Positions 1 through 10,566 of a stretch of DNA of 64,000 nt are shown in pieces; within the stretch, counting starts at the first letter, position 1, and each line of letters begins with the position of its first letter. The stretch comes from Zingiber officinale (lineage: Eukaryota; Streptophyta; Magnoliopsida; Zingiberales; Zingiberaceae). Made by a program: the position numbers and the translations under genes. The DNA lies in assembly GCF_018446385.1 (NCBI RefSeq), contig NC_056000.1, positions 49,198,722 to 49,262,721 on the forward strand, read 5' to 3'. The notes below the pieces were generated by a model, which searched no databases, had not been told where the DNA came from, and saw only the letters and a program-made list of their open reading frames with translations.

Positions 1-149
1 GTCGGAGGGTTGCCGCCGGGAACTCCTTCCCGGCCCGACTTCAGTGCAGGTTCGCCGGAGACTCGTGCGGCCAGACGGAGACCTACACCATTGAATAGGA
101 GCGCGCCACGTGCCCAGCGTCCTTTGGTTCGGCGGTCCGGACAGGATCA
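1..149 (+). repeat. 5' LTR, 3' portion only
   Basis: Matches 9204-9352 with very few differences (for example in the run after the GTCGGAGGG motif) and ends in the same ACAGGATCA. The upstream part of this LTR lies outside the window. The ending CA is followed at once by the primer-binding site. Confidence 0.92.
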
Positions 150-170
150 ATTTGACGCCGTCTGTGGGAA
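150..170 (+). other. primer-binding site of the Tat element
   Basis: Directly after the LTR end comes TTTGACGCCGTCTGTGGGAA, the typical Tat-clade primer-binding site, apparently with one substitution in the opening TGG. The tRNA species was not determined. Confidence 0.7.
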
Positions 171-194
171 CGCTCCTGTATCCGATCGGAAACA

Positions 195-1334
195 ATGGAC
201 GAGGCTGGACGACAACACGCGGTGACACTTTCAACTGAGGAACTCGACGCTCTGATTGAGATAAGGGCCGCCAAGCTTGTGGAGCAAAAACAGAAGGCAG
301 CATCCGAGCGGTCGGAGCAGCAAGCAACTTCAGCGTCTGGCGGCCGAGCGGAAGCACCACCTGCCACCGTCGCCTTTCATCGGGCTCTGTTCCGCACCCC
401 TGAAGCAGTGGCAGCCCACCGGGATAGGGGATCTTCTTCGGATGAAATGTCTAGGCGAGATGACAGGAAGGGGAAAGCCCCCCGAGCGGACTCATCGCCC
501 GAGCGGATCAATCGCCAATTTTCAGAGGCTATCCTACGAGACCCTCTGCCAAAGCACTACGCGCCTCCGACGATCGGCGAGTACAATGGGACAACCGACC
601 CGGATGATCATCTGGGTAAGTTCGATAACACAGCTACTCTCCATCAATACACAGATGGAGTAAAGTGCCGAGTTTTTCTTACCACCCTCTCGGGCTCGGC
701 TCAACGGTGGTTCCGGAGGCTGCCGGATGGATCCATCACGAGCTTCAAAGATTTCCGAACGGCCTTCCTCTACCATTTTGCGAGCAGTCGACGCTACCAG
801 AAAACGAGCGTGAGCCTGTTCGCCATCAAGCAAGAAGCCCGTGAATCGCTTCGAGCTTACATCCAGCGGTTCAACCAAGTGGCGATGGGCATTCCAACGA
901 CCACCTCAGAAACCATGATGAATGCCTTCACACAAGGCCTGGTGGATGGGGATTTCTTTCGATCGCTCATCCGAAAGCCGCCCCGAGACTATGATCACAT
1001 GTTACACCGGGCGAACGAATACATCAACGTGGAAGAGGCACAAGCGGCTAGGAAAAAAGAAACTCCAACCGAGCGGAAGCAACACGTCACTCATCAGCCG
1101 CCCAGAGGACCAAGGGCCGAAGCAATCCGATCCCCCCATGCCAGGTCCCACGTGCAAGAGGTAGCCGCCGCCCGGCCCAAGCCAAAAAAGAAATGGACCC
1201 CGATGTTCTGCTCCTTCCACCGGACGGATACGCACAACACAAGGGATTGTCGAAGTCTTCCCTTCGTGTCTCATCCCGTACCCCGGAATGCCGGACGACG
1301 GTCTCCCTCAGTCGACAGGCGACAGAGAATTTAA
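195..1334 (+). CDS. gag polyprotein of Tat-type Ty3 element
   Basis: A 379-residue capsid/nucleocapsid protein that would package element RNA in cytoplasmic particles. After a polar, charged N-terminus, residues about 110-275 match the plant retrotransposon gag domain (motifs such as LSGSAQRWFRRLP, REAILRDPLP-like start, INVEEAQAARKKE end). A degenerate Cys-His knuckle (CSFHRTDTHNTRDC) lies near the C-terminus. The ATG at 195 is 45 bases after the LTR and is the first good start. The frame is the same as that of pol and is closed by a single TAA at 1332-1334. The linker after it is open and typical of gag-protease junctions. The stop may be the natural gag/pol boundary or a later mutation; the sequence does not decide. 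Confidence 0.9.
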   Translation: MDEAGRQHAVTLSTEELDALIEIRAAKLVEQKQKAASERSEQQATSASGGRAEAPPATVAFHRALFRTPEAVAAHRDRGSSSDEMSRRDDRKGKAPRADSSPERINRQFSEAILRDPLPKHYAPPTIGEYNGTTDPDDHLGKFDNTATLHQYTDGVKCRVFLTTLSGSAQRWFRRLPDGSITSFKDFRTAFLYHFASSRRYQKTSVSLFAIKQEARESLRAYIQRFNQVAMGIPTTTSETMMNAFTQGLVDGDFFRSLIRKPPRDYDHMLHRANEYINVEEAQAARKKETPTERKQHVTHQPPRGPRAEAIRSPHARSHVQEVAAARPKPKKKWTPMFCSFHRTDTHNTRDCRSLPFVSHPVPRNAGRRSPSVDRRQRI

Positions 1335-4300
1335 GAAGCCGATCGGACGCGAGCTGATAGGCGACAGCAACAAACTCCCGATCGGCACCGTTCCTCAAGG
1401 CAGGAGAATCGCCGAGCGTCCAGAGAACGGTCTCGACCGTCCGCTCGGGAAGAGGAAAATAAAAGCAATACCTCCCGAGGCGAAATCAACGTTATTGCTG
1501 GCGGGCCGACCGGAGGAGACTCCAACAGAGCAAGAAAGGCGAGCGTCCAGCAGCTTCAAATCCATGCCGTTGGCTGCAGCCAAGAACGGATGAACGGACC
1601 GGAAATCAGTTTCGGGCCAGGGGACTTGGAAGGAGTTGAAGTACCCCACGACGATGCGCTGCTCATCAAAGCGGTAATAGCCAATTACACAATTCACCGT
1701 GTATTTGTTGACACAGGGAGCTCAGTCAACATCTTATTCAAGAAGGCGTTCGATCAGCTGCAAATTGATCGAGCCGAGCTGTTACCCATGACAACTCCGC
1801 TCTACGGGTTTACGGGTAACGAAGTGCAGCCGGTCGGACAGATCCGGCTGGCTACCTCGTTGGGAGAAGAGCCGCTCAGGAGGACAAGGACAACAAACTT
1901 TGTGGTGGTCGACTCTCCCTCGTCCTACAACGTCATTCTGGGACGACCGGCGCTCAGCGAATTCCGAGCGGTCGTCTCAACCTTCCATCAGAAGATCAAG
2001 TTCCCCGTGGAGGACAAAGTGGGAGAAGTACGAGGAGATCAGTTAGTAGCTCGGCGATGCTACATCGAGATGGTCCGTGCAGAAGCCAATTCCGCTCGGA
2101 AGGCGCCCCGGATCGAGGTAAACGTCATCACCGAAAAGCCACCCTCTTTAATTTATGAAGAAAAAGAGGAAGTGCAAATTCACCCATCCCGATCGGAGGC
2201 CACAACCTTTATTGCGTCCGATCTGGAGGAGAAACAGAAAGAAGAGCTGATCCAATGCCTCCGAAGAAATCATGATGTCTTCGTCTGGTCGACACATGAG
2301 CTGCCCGGAATTTCGCCGAGTATAGCGCAGCACGAGTTACATGTCCGACCGGACGCTCGGCCGGTAAAGCAGAGAAAAAGAGATTTCAGTGCCGAGCAGA
2401 ACGTCATCATTCGAGCGGAGGTGGAGAAGCTTCTGGAAGCCGGCCATATACGCGAGGTTCAGTTCCCGAGCTGGCTGGCGAACGTAGTATTAGTCTCCAA
2501 ACCGGGCAACAAATGGAGAGTATGCATAGATTTTCAGGATCTCAACAAAGCTTGCCCGAAAGATTTTTATCCTCTGCCCCGGATAGACCAGCTGGTAGAC
2601 TCTATGACCGGCTGCGAATTAATCTGTATGCTTGACGCCTACCAGGGCTATCACCAAGTGCCGCTCGCCCGTGAAGATCAAGAAAAGGTCAGCTTCGTGA
2701 CGGCCGACGGCACTTATTGCTATAATGTGATGCCGTTCGAATTGAAGAATGCGGGAGCCACCTATCAGCGCTTAATGAATAAAGTATTCAGAGAGCAGAT
2801 CGGGCGGAACCTAGAAGTTTATGTGGACGACATTCTCATCAAATCCGTCCGAGCGGCAGATCTCTTCAAAGACTTGGAGGAAACCTTCCGAACGCCGCGC
2901 AAATATGGAGTCAAGCTAAATCCCCTAAGTGCCTGTTCGGAGCGCTTCCTGGGGTACATAGTGACCGAGCGGGGAATCGAAGCAAATCCCAGCAAGGTGA
3001 AAGCCCTACAAGACATGCCGCCCCCAAGAAATACAAGGGAAGTGCAGCGTTTGACCGGTCGGATAACCGCTCTATCCAGATTCATCTCCAAAACCGCCGA
3101 CCGGAGCCTTCCTTTTTTCAAGATCTTACGCAAAGCTACAAAATTTTACTGGGACGAAGAATGCGACCGGGCGTTCGAAGATTTGAAGGCATATCTAAAT
3201 TCGCTCCCGGTATTAGCCAAGCCGACTATTGGTGAGCCACTTTGTATTTATCTATCCTCGACCGAGCAGGCAATCGGCTCAGCATTGGTGAGAGCGAGCG
3301 GAGAGGAGCCTGTGTATTTCCTTAGTCACATTTTAAAAGATGTTGAATCTCGCTACACTGGGCTCGAAAAGTTAGCCTTCGCTCTGGTCCTCGCCGCTCG
3401 GCGCCTTCGTCCATATTTCCTGGCGCATACCATTATTGTCAAAACCAATAGCCCGCTCGGACGTGTTCTACTAAATCCAGAGGAATCCGGACGGCTCATC
3501 AAATGGACGACAGAGCTAAGTGAATTTGACATTCAATACCAGCCCCGCTCGGCGATCAAGGCGCAATCCTTGGCCGATTTTGTGACTGAGGTGCAAAGGC
3601 CGGAGCCCGAAGCTATGTGGAGAATATATGTGGATGGGTCGTCCACTCGGCTCGGAAGCGGGATTGGAATATTGTTACTCTCCCCTCAAGAAGAGAAGAT
3701 GCACCTATCCGTCCGGCTGGATTATAAAGCTACCAACAACGAAGCAGAGTATGAGACCCTCATAGCCGGCTTGCAGGCAGCTCGGATTCGCAGTTGGCCG
3801 CTCAGCAGCTTTCTGGTACCTTCGAAATCAATAGTGCTCGGCTCAAGCTCTACGCTGAAGCCTTTAAGAAGCTGAAAGCCGATTTTAGAGAAGTTATTGT
3901 CCAGAAGATACCCAGAGCAGAAAATCAAGCAGCCGATGAGTTAGCCAAGCTCGCGAGCTCAATAACGCCGGTCGCCATTCAGCAATCAATTGAAAAAGTA
4001 CTGTTGGTGGCGCACGTCAACCGGATGGAATGTCTCACATTTCCAAGCGACTGGCGGACACCCATCATAGAGTTCCTCCGCTCGGGAGCCACACCGTCCG
4101 ACCGGAACGAAACCCAGCTGCTAAGGAGGAGAGCCGGTCGGTTCACACTCATCGGCGATCAGCTTTATAAAAAGGCTTTCTCACGCCCGTTGTTGAAATG
4201 TGTGAGCTCGGAGGACTCGGCTTACATCCTCCAAGAAGTACATCAAGGATCGTGCGGAGGACATCCGGGCGAACGAGCACTAGCTAAGAAGATCCTGCTA

Positions 4301-5277
4301 GCTGGATACTTCTGGCCTACTTTACAAGCAGATGCCGCTCGGACAGTGTCAACGTGCCTTTCATGCCAAAAGTACCATTACTTCAACCACCGACCGGCAG
4401 AAGAAATGAAGGCATCCACAGTTTCATGTCCGTTCGATCAATGGGGAATGGATATTGTTGGTCCATTCCCGATGGCGACCGGGCAGCGGAAATTTTTGCT
4501 AGTAGCGGTTGATTATTTTTTCAAGTGGGTGGAGGCCGAGCCGCTAGCCAAGATCACCGAACAGATGGTCAAAAAATTTATCTGGCAACACATCATCTGT
4601 CGGTTCGGCATCCCTCACCGATTGGTCTCAGATAATGGGCGGCAATTCACAGGGAAGATGCTAGAGGATTGGTGCAAAAGCTACGGCATCGAGCAACACT
4701 TCACGTCCGTGGCTTATCCCCAAAGCAACGGTCAAGCCGAAGTGGCCAATCGGGAAATTCTTCGTATTCTGCACGCTCGGCTCGACCATTGGGGAGGAAG
4801 TTGGCCGGATGAAGTGTCGGGCGTCTTATGGGCCATCCGAACGACTCCGAAGGAAGCGACGGGCGTCACACCGTTCCATTTGGTCTATGGCGGCGAGGCG
4901 GTCATTCCGGTTGAAGTCGGTGTTGAGTCCGTCCGGAGGATGAGCTATGATGATGACAACGCCGAACGGAGGAATATGGAGCTGGATTTGGTTGACGAGG
5001 AGCGAGCCAAGGCGTCTGTTCAGCTGATGGCATACCGGCAGCGGATGAAGCAAAACTACAACCGCCGCGTAATCCCCAGGTCATTCCAAGTCGGTGATCT
5101 CATCTGGAAGAAAGTCAAGCCGGTCGGCGATGTCGGTAAACTGGAGGCACCGTGGGCGGGCCCCTTCAAGGTTATTGAAAAGCTCCGCTCGGGCGCATAT
5201 TTTTGGAGGATGAAGACGGGCGGCAGCTAGATCGACCGTGGAGTGCAAATCATCTCCAGCCTTATCGAGCCGGATGA
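1335..5277 (+). pseudogene. pol of Tat-type Ty3 element (protease, RT, RNase H, aRNH, integrase), disrupted
   Basis: Continues in the gag frame after the TAA. In order: retropepsin with DTGSS (1710-1724); reverse transcriptase with the YVDD active site (2820-2831) and a typical VCIDFQDLNKACPKDFYPLP block; the first RNase H (about 3240-3600); a second, archaeal-type RNase H starting YVDGSSTR (about 3629); an integrase with HHCC zinc finger (about 4230-4375) and DDE residues in GMDIVGP, SDNGRQF and GQAEVANRE (about 4447, 4629, 4740). Two lesions are seen. A small deletion with frame change near 3785 removes part of the second RNase H between GLQAA and DSQL. A one-base frame change near 5199-5206 sends the integrase tail into an early stop at 5228-5230; the family-typical tail would run to about 5277. 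Enzymatically dead as a single polyprotein. Confidence 0.9.
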
Positions 5278-5406
5278 AAGGTGCACGAATGTAACTCATT
5301 TTTGTGTATATGCTAGTAGCTCGTGTCCTTGTAATGCAGGAAGCAAAATTAATTTAAAGGATGGTCAAGGGTTACGCCGATCGGTGATATCTAAGTTAGC
5401 CGTGAA
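5278..5406 (+). other. spacer between pol and tandem array
   Basis: Noncoding stretch of the element after the integrase. It contains no motif I recognise and leads into the first unit of the tandem array. Confidence 0.6.
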
Positions 5407-6343
5407 GACCGTCGAGCTCCGACGTTAAATATCGAGAGACGAGCCGGCGTCTATAAACGTCCGAGCGGAAGACCGTCGAGCTCCGACGTTAAATATCGAG
5501 AGACGAGCCGGCGTCTATAAACGTCCGAGCGGAAGGCCGTCGAGCTCCGACGTTAAATATCGAGAGACGAGCCGGCGTCTATAAACGTCCGAGCGGAAGG
5601 CCGTCGAGCTCCGACGTTAAATATCGAGAGACGAGCCGGCGTCTATAAACGTCCGAGCGGAAGGTCGTCGAGCTCCGACGTTAAATATCCAGAGACGAGC
5701 CGGCGTCTATAAACGTCCGAGCGGAAGACCATCGAGCTCCGACGTTAAATATCGAGAGACGGGCCGGCGTCTATAAACGTCCGAGCGGAAGGCCGTCGAG
5801 ATCCGACGTTAAATATCGAGACGAGCCGGCGTCTAAACGCCCGAGCGGAAGGTCGCCGAGCTCCGACGTTAAATATCGAGAGACGAGCCGCGTCTATAAA
5901 CGCCCGGCGGAAGGCCGCCGAGATCCGACGTTAAATATCGAGACGAGCCGACGCCTATAAACGCCCGAGCGGAAGACCGCCGAGCCGACGTTAAATATCG
6001 AGAGACGAGCGGCGTCTATAAACGTCCGGCGGAAGACCGCCGAGCCCGACGTTAAATATCGAGACGAGCCGGTCTATAAACGCCCGAGCGGAAGGTCGCC
6101 GAGCTCCGACGTTAAATATCGAGACGAGCCGGCGTCTATAAACGCCCGAGCGGAAGACCGCCGAGCTCCGACGTTAAATATCGAGAGATGAGCGTCTATA
6201 AATGTCCGAGCGGAAGACCGTCGAGCTCCGACGTTAAATATCGAGAGACGAGCCGGCGTCTATAAACGTCCGAGCGGAAGACCGTCGAGCTCCGACGTTA
6301 AATATCGAGAGACGAGCCGGCGTCTATAAACGTCCGAGCGGAC
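5407..6343 (+). repeat. 15-copy tandem array, 59-64-bp unit, inside the Tat element
   Basis: Units start with GACC/GGCC/GGTC followed by GTCGAGCTCCGACG at 5407, 5471, 5535, 5599, 5663, 5727, 5791, 5851, 5913, 5975, 6035, 6094, 6156, 6216 and 6280. The first seven are exactly 64 bp. The middle ones are 59-62 bp with small deletions, and the last is 64 bp again. Each unit contains GTTAAATATCGAG and the GTCTATAAACG block. Arrays between pol and the 3' LTR are known in Tat/Ogre elements and can seed satellites. Read on the minus strand, each unit offers a TAA stop in the frame used by the antisense gene. Confidence 0.97.
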
Positions 6344-7913
6344 TGCTCGGTACCCCCCGCAGCTTTTTGTTTTTTCAACTCGTCCTCCAGTTCGGCCAAT
6401 CGATCGCTAATGGCGATCTGCTCCACCCAGTTCTGCTAGCAAATGTGGACAGGTTAAAACATAATTTAAATACGCAAACAAAGAAACAGAGCATACCCCG
6501 GTGGCCTGTTGTAGATTGCTGTCGTCGAGCTGCCCGGGAGTCAGCCTGGCTATTCGACGCTGAGCGTCCACCCAAGCTTGGGCCAAAGGGGACCACAGGC
6601 CGATCAGCAGCATCCATGTACGCCTCCGAAGGAAGGCGCAGAACGGTTTTAATTAAATTCTGGCCGCTCGGCTCGCTCTTGGAAGCGTCGGCCTTACCGC
6701 ACGGCCCACCGGTGGACGAGGAGGGAAGCTCGCCCAAGCGCCTGATACGGCGCAAAGTTCTTGAAGGACTGGACGGCGGCACCTCAGAGCTGGCCCTCGG
6801 AGAACCACGAGGGGTCGGAGTACTCTCGAGGGAAACCGTCCCGGACAGCACCGGTGCATCCTCGCCCCGCTCGGGCTGTGACTCATCAAGTGTAGTTGAG
6901 GCAGATGCGAATTCCGATCGTCGGCGCTTCCGAGTGCGTAGCGGCACCTCATCGGCCGAACGGCCCTCCACCTCGGCTTCGGTAGGAGGTTCTATGTCGC
7001 CCGCGGCCTCATCGTGAGAGGCAGGGGCGTCTGAGGCTTCGGGGACAGTTGGTGTCCCCTCACCTTCTTCGCCGGCCGGATCAGCTGGGGAAAGGCCCCG
7101 TTCGGCGGCCTCCTTGTTAGTCACCGCCTCGATCTGAGCGGCCTTCAATTTGAGCTTCTTGGTAGCTTTGGCGCGCCACATGACTTCAGCTGCAGAAGCA
7201 AAAAATAAATCAGTTAGAACAAAACAAATGGGAAGATAAGGGAACTTACTCATGCTGCAGGGCAGGTCGGCTGTCGTAGAGGACAAGCCGAATATGTGCA
7301 TTACTCCCGGGAGGAGTAGCTTGTCAATATGATAGCGCTAACCGGCTGCATGAAGGTAGGCCGCGCCTCTAAATTTGCCGAGCTCCGGCTGTGCTGACAC
7401 CGTCTGCCACTTGGTCCGAAAAGTTGGCCGCTCGAAAGCGGATATAGAAAAATGCTCCTTCCAATATTTGTTGGAGCTCGCATGTTATCGAAAAGTACGA
7501 AACCTATCCTAGATTGAAAACAAAAGTACCCCACTCGACCGCTTGAGATAGTAGAAGTAGTGGAAAATTTTGGGTCTAAGGGGATGTTTGAACAAAACTA
7601 TCACTCCGCTCAGCAGCCTAATAGAGTTGGGAACTACCTGGCCGAGCGGAATGCGAAAATAATTGCAAACTTCTAAGAAAAACTTGTGGGGTGGAAAACG
7701 CAGTCCGGCTAGAAATTGGTCTCGGAAGAAAAGAACTGTGCCGGGCGGCAGTTCATGAGGCCCATCGGCCGGTATGGCTAACACTATTTGGTGGTCGGTC
7801 GGCAGGTCGTAAGTCCAAACGAGACGCAATGCGTCTTCCTCATCAAAGCGGCTCTCCATGGTCGCGTACCATAGACCCGGAGCGCCGCCGGTCGACTGCG
7901 AGGTGCTAGTCAT
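6298..7913 (-). pseudogene. antisense 'putative gypsy type transposon' gene (PF04195-like), disrupted, with introns
   Basis: Antisense gene of the Tat clade; its function is not known. The start is probably the ATG at 7913-7911 (MTSTSQSTGG...). The following stretch (PGTVLFFRDQFLAGLRFPPH, then YFRIPLGQVVPNS) resembles the plant 'putative gypsy type transposon' family. Two good introns are visible on the minus strand. One runs 7249-7190 (60 nt, GTAAGT...TGCAG). The other runs 6496-6433 (64 nt, GTATGC...TAGCAG) and joins in phase a coiled-coil exon (DRLAELEDELKKQKAA). That exon reads into the tandem array and stops at TAA 6300-6298. Damage: frame changes near 7525, near 7450 and near 6570, and a TAG at 7340-7338. 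A Ser/Glu/Pro-rich hinge fills 6650-7150. Confidence 0.75.
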
Positions 7914-8167
7914 GGGCGAAAGACGAGAATACGGGACCGAAAGAGAAGGTTCAAGCAAGGAATGGAGGAAAACCGACTGAAGGAAACGAGTAACAAAGAG
8001 CAGAAAACGTTGGGGAACAAGAAAGAGGGTCTTACTAGCAAGAAAGATGATCGACGAGGGCCTGGGGTTTGCCGAAGAATGGAGGGGCGAGGTCGCCGGA
8101 GAAAAAAACGAGCAGAGAAGCGCCGGAGGAGGATGAAGCAATATGGCGGCGGAGACGGAGTTGCGGG

Positions 8168-8176
8168 CTTTATATC
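8168..8176 (-). promoter_or_regulatory. TATA box of the antisense gene
   Basis: On the minus strand this reads GATATAAAG, 255 bases upstream of the proposed ATG at 7913. It lies before the 3' LTR, so the antisense gene may have its own promoter. Inferred from sequence only. Confidence 0.5.
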
Positions 8177-8515
8177 GCCGCCCGGGAGCAACCTCCACCG
8201 TCCGATCCAGGTCGTCGATAACGAGGTCATCAGCCAGCCGTCCATTTCAAACGGCGGCTGTCCCATCGGAAGTGACGCCACCGCCATACGCTGACAAACG
8301 CATGATCGCCACGTGTCATCGGGATACTGGCCGCATTTAATGAGCTCCCCTTACCGTGCTCAGTGCACGTGATGAATAGTAGGGAGAGCATCGGACATGG
8401 GGTCCAAGAGACCATAAGGCACGAATCAGATACCGCCGAACGGCCCAATACAATGATCGTTGTTCTGTCAGATCGGCAGTCCAGTCAGTCGGACTTCGCC
8501 TCCTTCGACTAGACT

Positions 8516-8530
8516 CGAAGGGAAGGCAAG
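8516..8530 (+). other. candidate polypurine tract
   Basis: GAAGGGAAGGCAAG sits directly before the TGATCAGG that I take as the start of the 3' LTR. It is purine-rich with one C. Position agrees with second-strand priming. Confidence 0.55.
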
Positions 8531-9352
8531 TGATCAGGTGGTAAGAGCCCGGGACCCCCTAACGAGGGGTCAACGCCACGTAGAGGTCAAATGACCAAGC
8601 AGCCCGCCGAAGAAGGGTGACCCGACCGGACTTGGAAGAAATGGACCAGACCGATCGGCTGACTAAGGGACTTTCGGTAGTAAAAGGCGCCCTGACCGAG
8701 TCGGGGTTCCGACGCTCTGTCGAAACAGTAGTTAAGAGCCGAGCGGAAGAACCAGAAAATAATGACACTGCTAACAGTCTCTACATAGCGCCTACTGGAA
8801 ATTTCCCCAGCACACCAATGTCAACGGCGGGCTGGACGCGAGGTGAGTGCCATCCGGCCAACGCGTAAAAGGAGGAAGGCCCGGCCGGACGCCCCGGATT
8901 ATGAACAGTAAAGAGGGGGGAACATCTTCTGACAGCCGTCGAATCATATGGCTAGGCCATACTCCTAGTCTGACAACGGGGTGTCCTGTTGTCCCATCGA
9001 AGGCGCAATGAGACTGTCGCAGTATGGCGTCAGGTAAGCTCTCTGACAGGTACACACTGAGGCATGGGCTGCGGACATGCACGCGCCTCGATAGGCGTGT
9101 AGGAGCTTTTTCATCACCCTATATAAAGAGCCGTAGACTTCGCCGGAGGTACGCATTCTACAAGATGGGGAGCTCATTTTTCCGCCACTTACCTGACTTG
9201 AGCGTCGGAGGGTCGCCGGCGGGAACTCCTTCCCGGCCCGACTTCAGTGCAGGTTCGCCGGAGACTCGTGCGGCCAGACGGAGACCTACACCATTGAATA
9301 GGAGCGCGCCACGTGCCCAGCGTCCTTTGGTTCGGCGGTCCGGACAGGATCA
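8531..9352 (+). repeat. 3' LTR of the Tat element (822 bp, start inferred)
   Basis: The end at 9352 is certain because 9204-9352 repeats the 5' LTR end. The start is inferred: TGATC at 8531 forms a perfect 5-base inverted terminus with the closing GATCA and follows a polypurine tract. The upstream half of the other LTR is outside the window, so the start cannot be confirmed by pairing. Confidence 0.75.
9119..9128 (+). promoter_or_regulatory. LTR promoter TATA box
   Basis: CTATATAAAG lies about 230 bases before the LTR end, which is the expected U3/R position. Transcription would start around 9150. Confidence 0.75.
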
Positions 9353-9616
9353 CGTCTGTTGTTATCCATGGTATGATCGTCCCGACCTGCACGTTGGGTC
9401 GGATCCATGACCTGCATCCGTCTGTTGTTATCTATGGTATGATCGTCCCAACCTGCACGCTGGGTCAGATCCCTGACCTGCATCCGTTAGTTATTATCCA
9501 TAGTACGAACATCCCGACCTGCACGATGGGTCGGATCCATGACCTGCATCCGTCTGTTGTTATCCATGGTATGATCGTCCCGACCTGCACGCTGGGTCAG
9601 ATCCCTGACCTGCATA
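9353..9616 (+). repeat. four tandem copies of a 66-bp repeat flanking the Tat element
   Basis: Units begin at 9353, 9419, 9485 and 9551 with CGTCTGTTGTTATCCATGGT or a variant (the third is the most diverged) and contain CGACCTGCACG and GACCTGCATC. The array starts exactly at the LTR end, so the retrotransposon appears to have inserted into it. Confidence 0.95.
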
Positions 9617-10256
9617 GCTTCCTCAGAAGTTTTATTCGGTATACTCATCCGCTCCATAAGCTGACTCCTTGGTCGCGCACAATCCCTGATTATATCTGAC
9701 CCATGGGTATGATCCTCGATTGACCTTGGTCCTATGGGTCGGGTCCATTTCCGATTCCCTTAGAGGTCAAATCCGACCCACCTGGTGATTCTGATCTCTG
9801 ACCTTCACGATGGCGTTGTCCCAGAGGCAAAACTTTCGACTTCCAAGCTGGCGTGACTTTTGACTAGCCACGAGGGCTAGACTTTTGACCTCTAGGCTAG
9901 CGTGACTTTTGACTAGCCATGAGGGCTAGACTTTTGACCTCTAGGCGGGTATGATTTTTGACCCTTCTGTAGCTTTGACTCTGTGCCAGATCATCTCACA
10001 GACCCCATATTCATATACCGTATCAGTTGTCTTATGGTACGTGAAGAGAAATAAATTATATAATTGATTGATCGTCAAATGATTAAAAGATGAGTGGAAT
10101 TTTTTCTTAGAATATACATAAGTCGGAAAGTAAAATTATACTCCATACAGTTGATACAGTTAGCAGTTTATTTCTTTTTGAAACCGCCCCCATGAATTTT
10201 AAATTAATCAAGATACGCCTCAATTTTTAGAACTCTTTTCAAATCTTAGCTCTCAG
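9617..10256. other. noncoding DNA with a 49-bp tandem duplication
   Basis: No gene seen. Two adjacent 49-bp copies start at 9851 and 9900 (GCGTGACTTTTGACTAGCCA). The TTTTGAC motif recurs several times between 9825 and 9975. The rest is AT-rich. Confidence 0.6.
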
Positions 10257-10566
10257 TGTTAGAATTTAGAAGGTGAAAGAGTACCCTTCATTGCATAGAA
10301 GAAGAAAGGGCATCACTTTCTCAGTTTCTCTTCATCTTTAATGAGCAATATTTCTGTTACTTGACTTTTGTATAAAAGGCGTACAAGTCAATCGGTGAAA
10401 GATATCGAAATTAAGAGAGAACATCAAGAGCAAATTGAGGGTTTTGATTCGTGGAACTTTAAAAAGATTTTGGATTTTTTCGTGATCGCTCTTCCGACAA
10501 ATACTTCTTCCAATCTTAATCTTCTCCAAGCACTTCATTTCATATGAATTTATTTTACTATCAACA
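10257..10566 (+). repeat. 5' LTR of the old copia element
   Basis: Begins TGTTAGAATTTAGAAGG and ends TACTATCAACA. It contains a TATA element (TTGTATAAAAGG) near 10368. ATGATATCAGAGTG follows at once, a mutated version of the copia initiator-Met primer-binding site TGGTATCAGAG. Confidence 0.8.

Larger units (their letters stand above)
1..9352 (+). mobile_element. Ty3/gypsy LTR retrotransposon, Tat lineage, 5' end cut by window
   Basis: Order on the plus strand: end of 5' LTR (1-149), primer-binding site, gag, protease, reverse transcriptase, RNase H, a second archaeal-type RNase H, integrase, tandem repeats, an antisense gene, polypurine tract, 3' LTR (to 9352). Bases 1-149 reappear near-identically at 9204-9352, which pairs the two LTRs. 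The extra RNase H and the antisense gene downstream of pol are hallmarks of the Tat clade (Grande/Retand/Ogre relatives). If the LTR is 822 bp, the full element would be about 10 kb. Pol carries several disabling changes, so this copy is not autonomous. The first bases after the 3' LTR are CGTCT, the expected target duplication, but the left flank lies outside the window. Confidence 0.93.

Noticed and set aside
83-1398. Minus-strand and alternate-frame open frames over gag (for example 534-878, 1002-1274)
   Set aside because: Shadows of the gag frame with no domain or codon logic of their own.
5407-6343. Possible CRISPR or integron-like array
   Set aside because: Whole-unit tandem duplication with no spacers, inside a retrotransposon.
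7962-8340. Plus-strand frames over the antisense gene promoter and leader
   Set aside because: Arg/Lys-rich composition mirrors the GC-rich minus-strand leader; no domain or supporting context.
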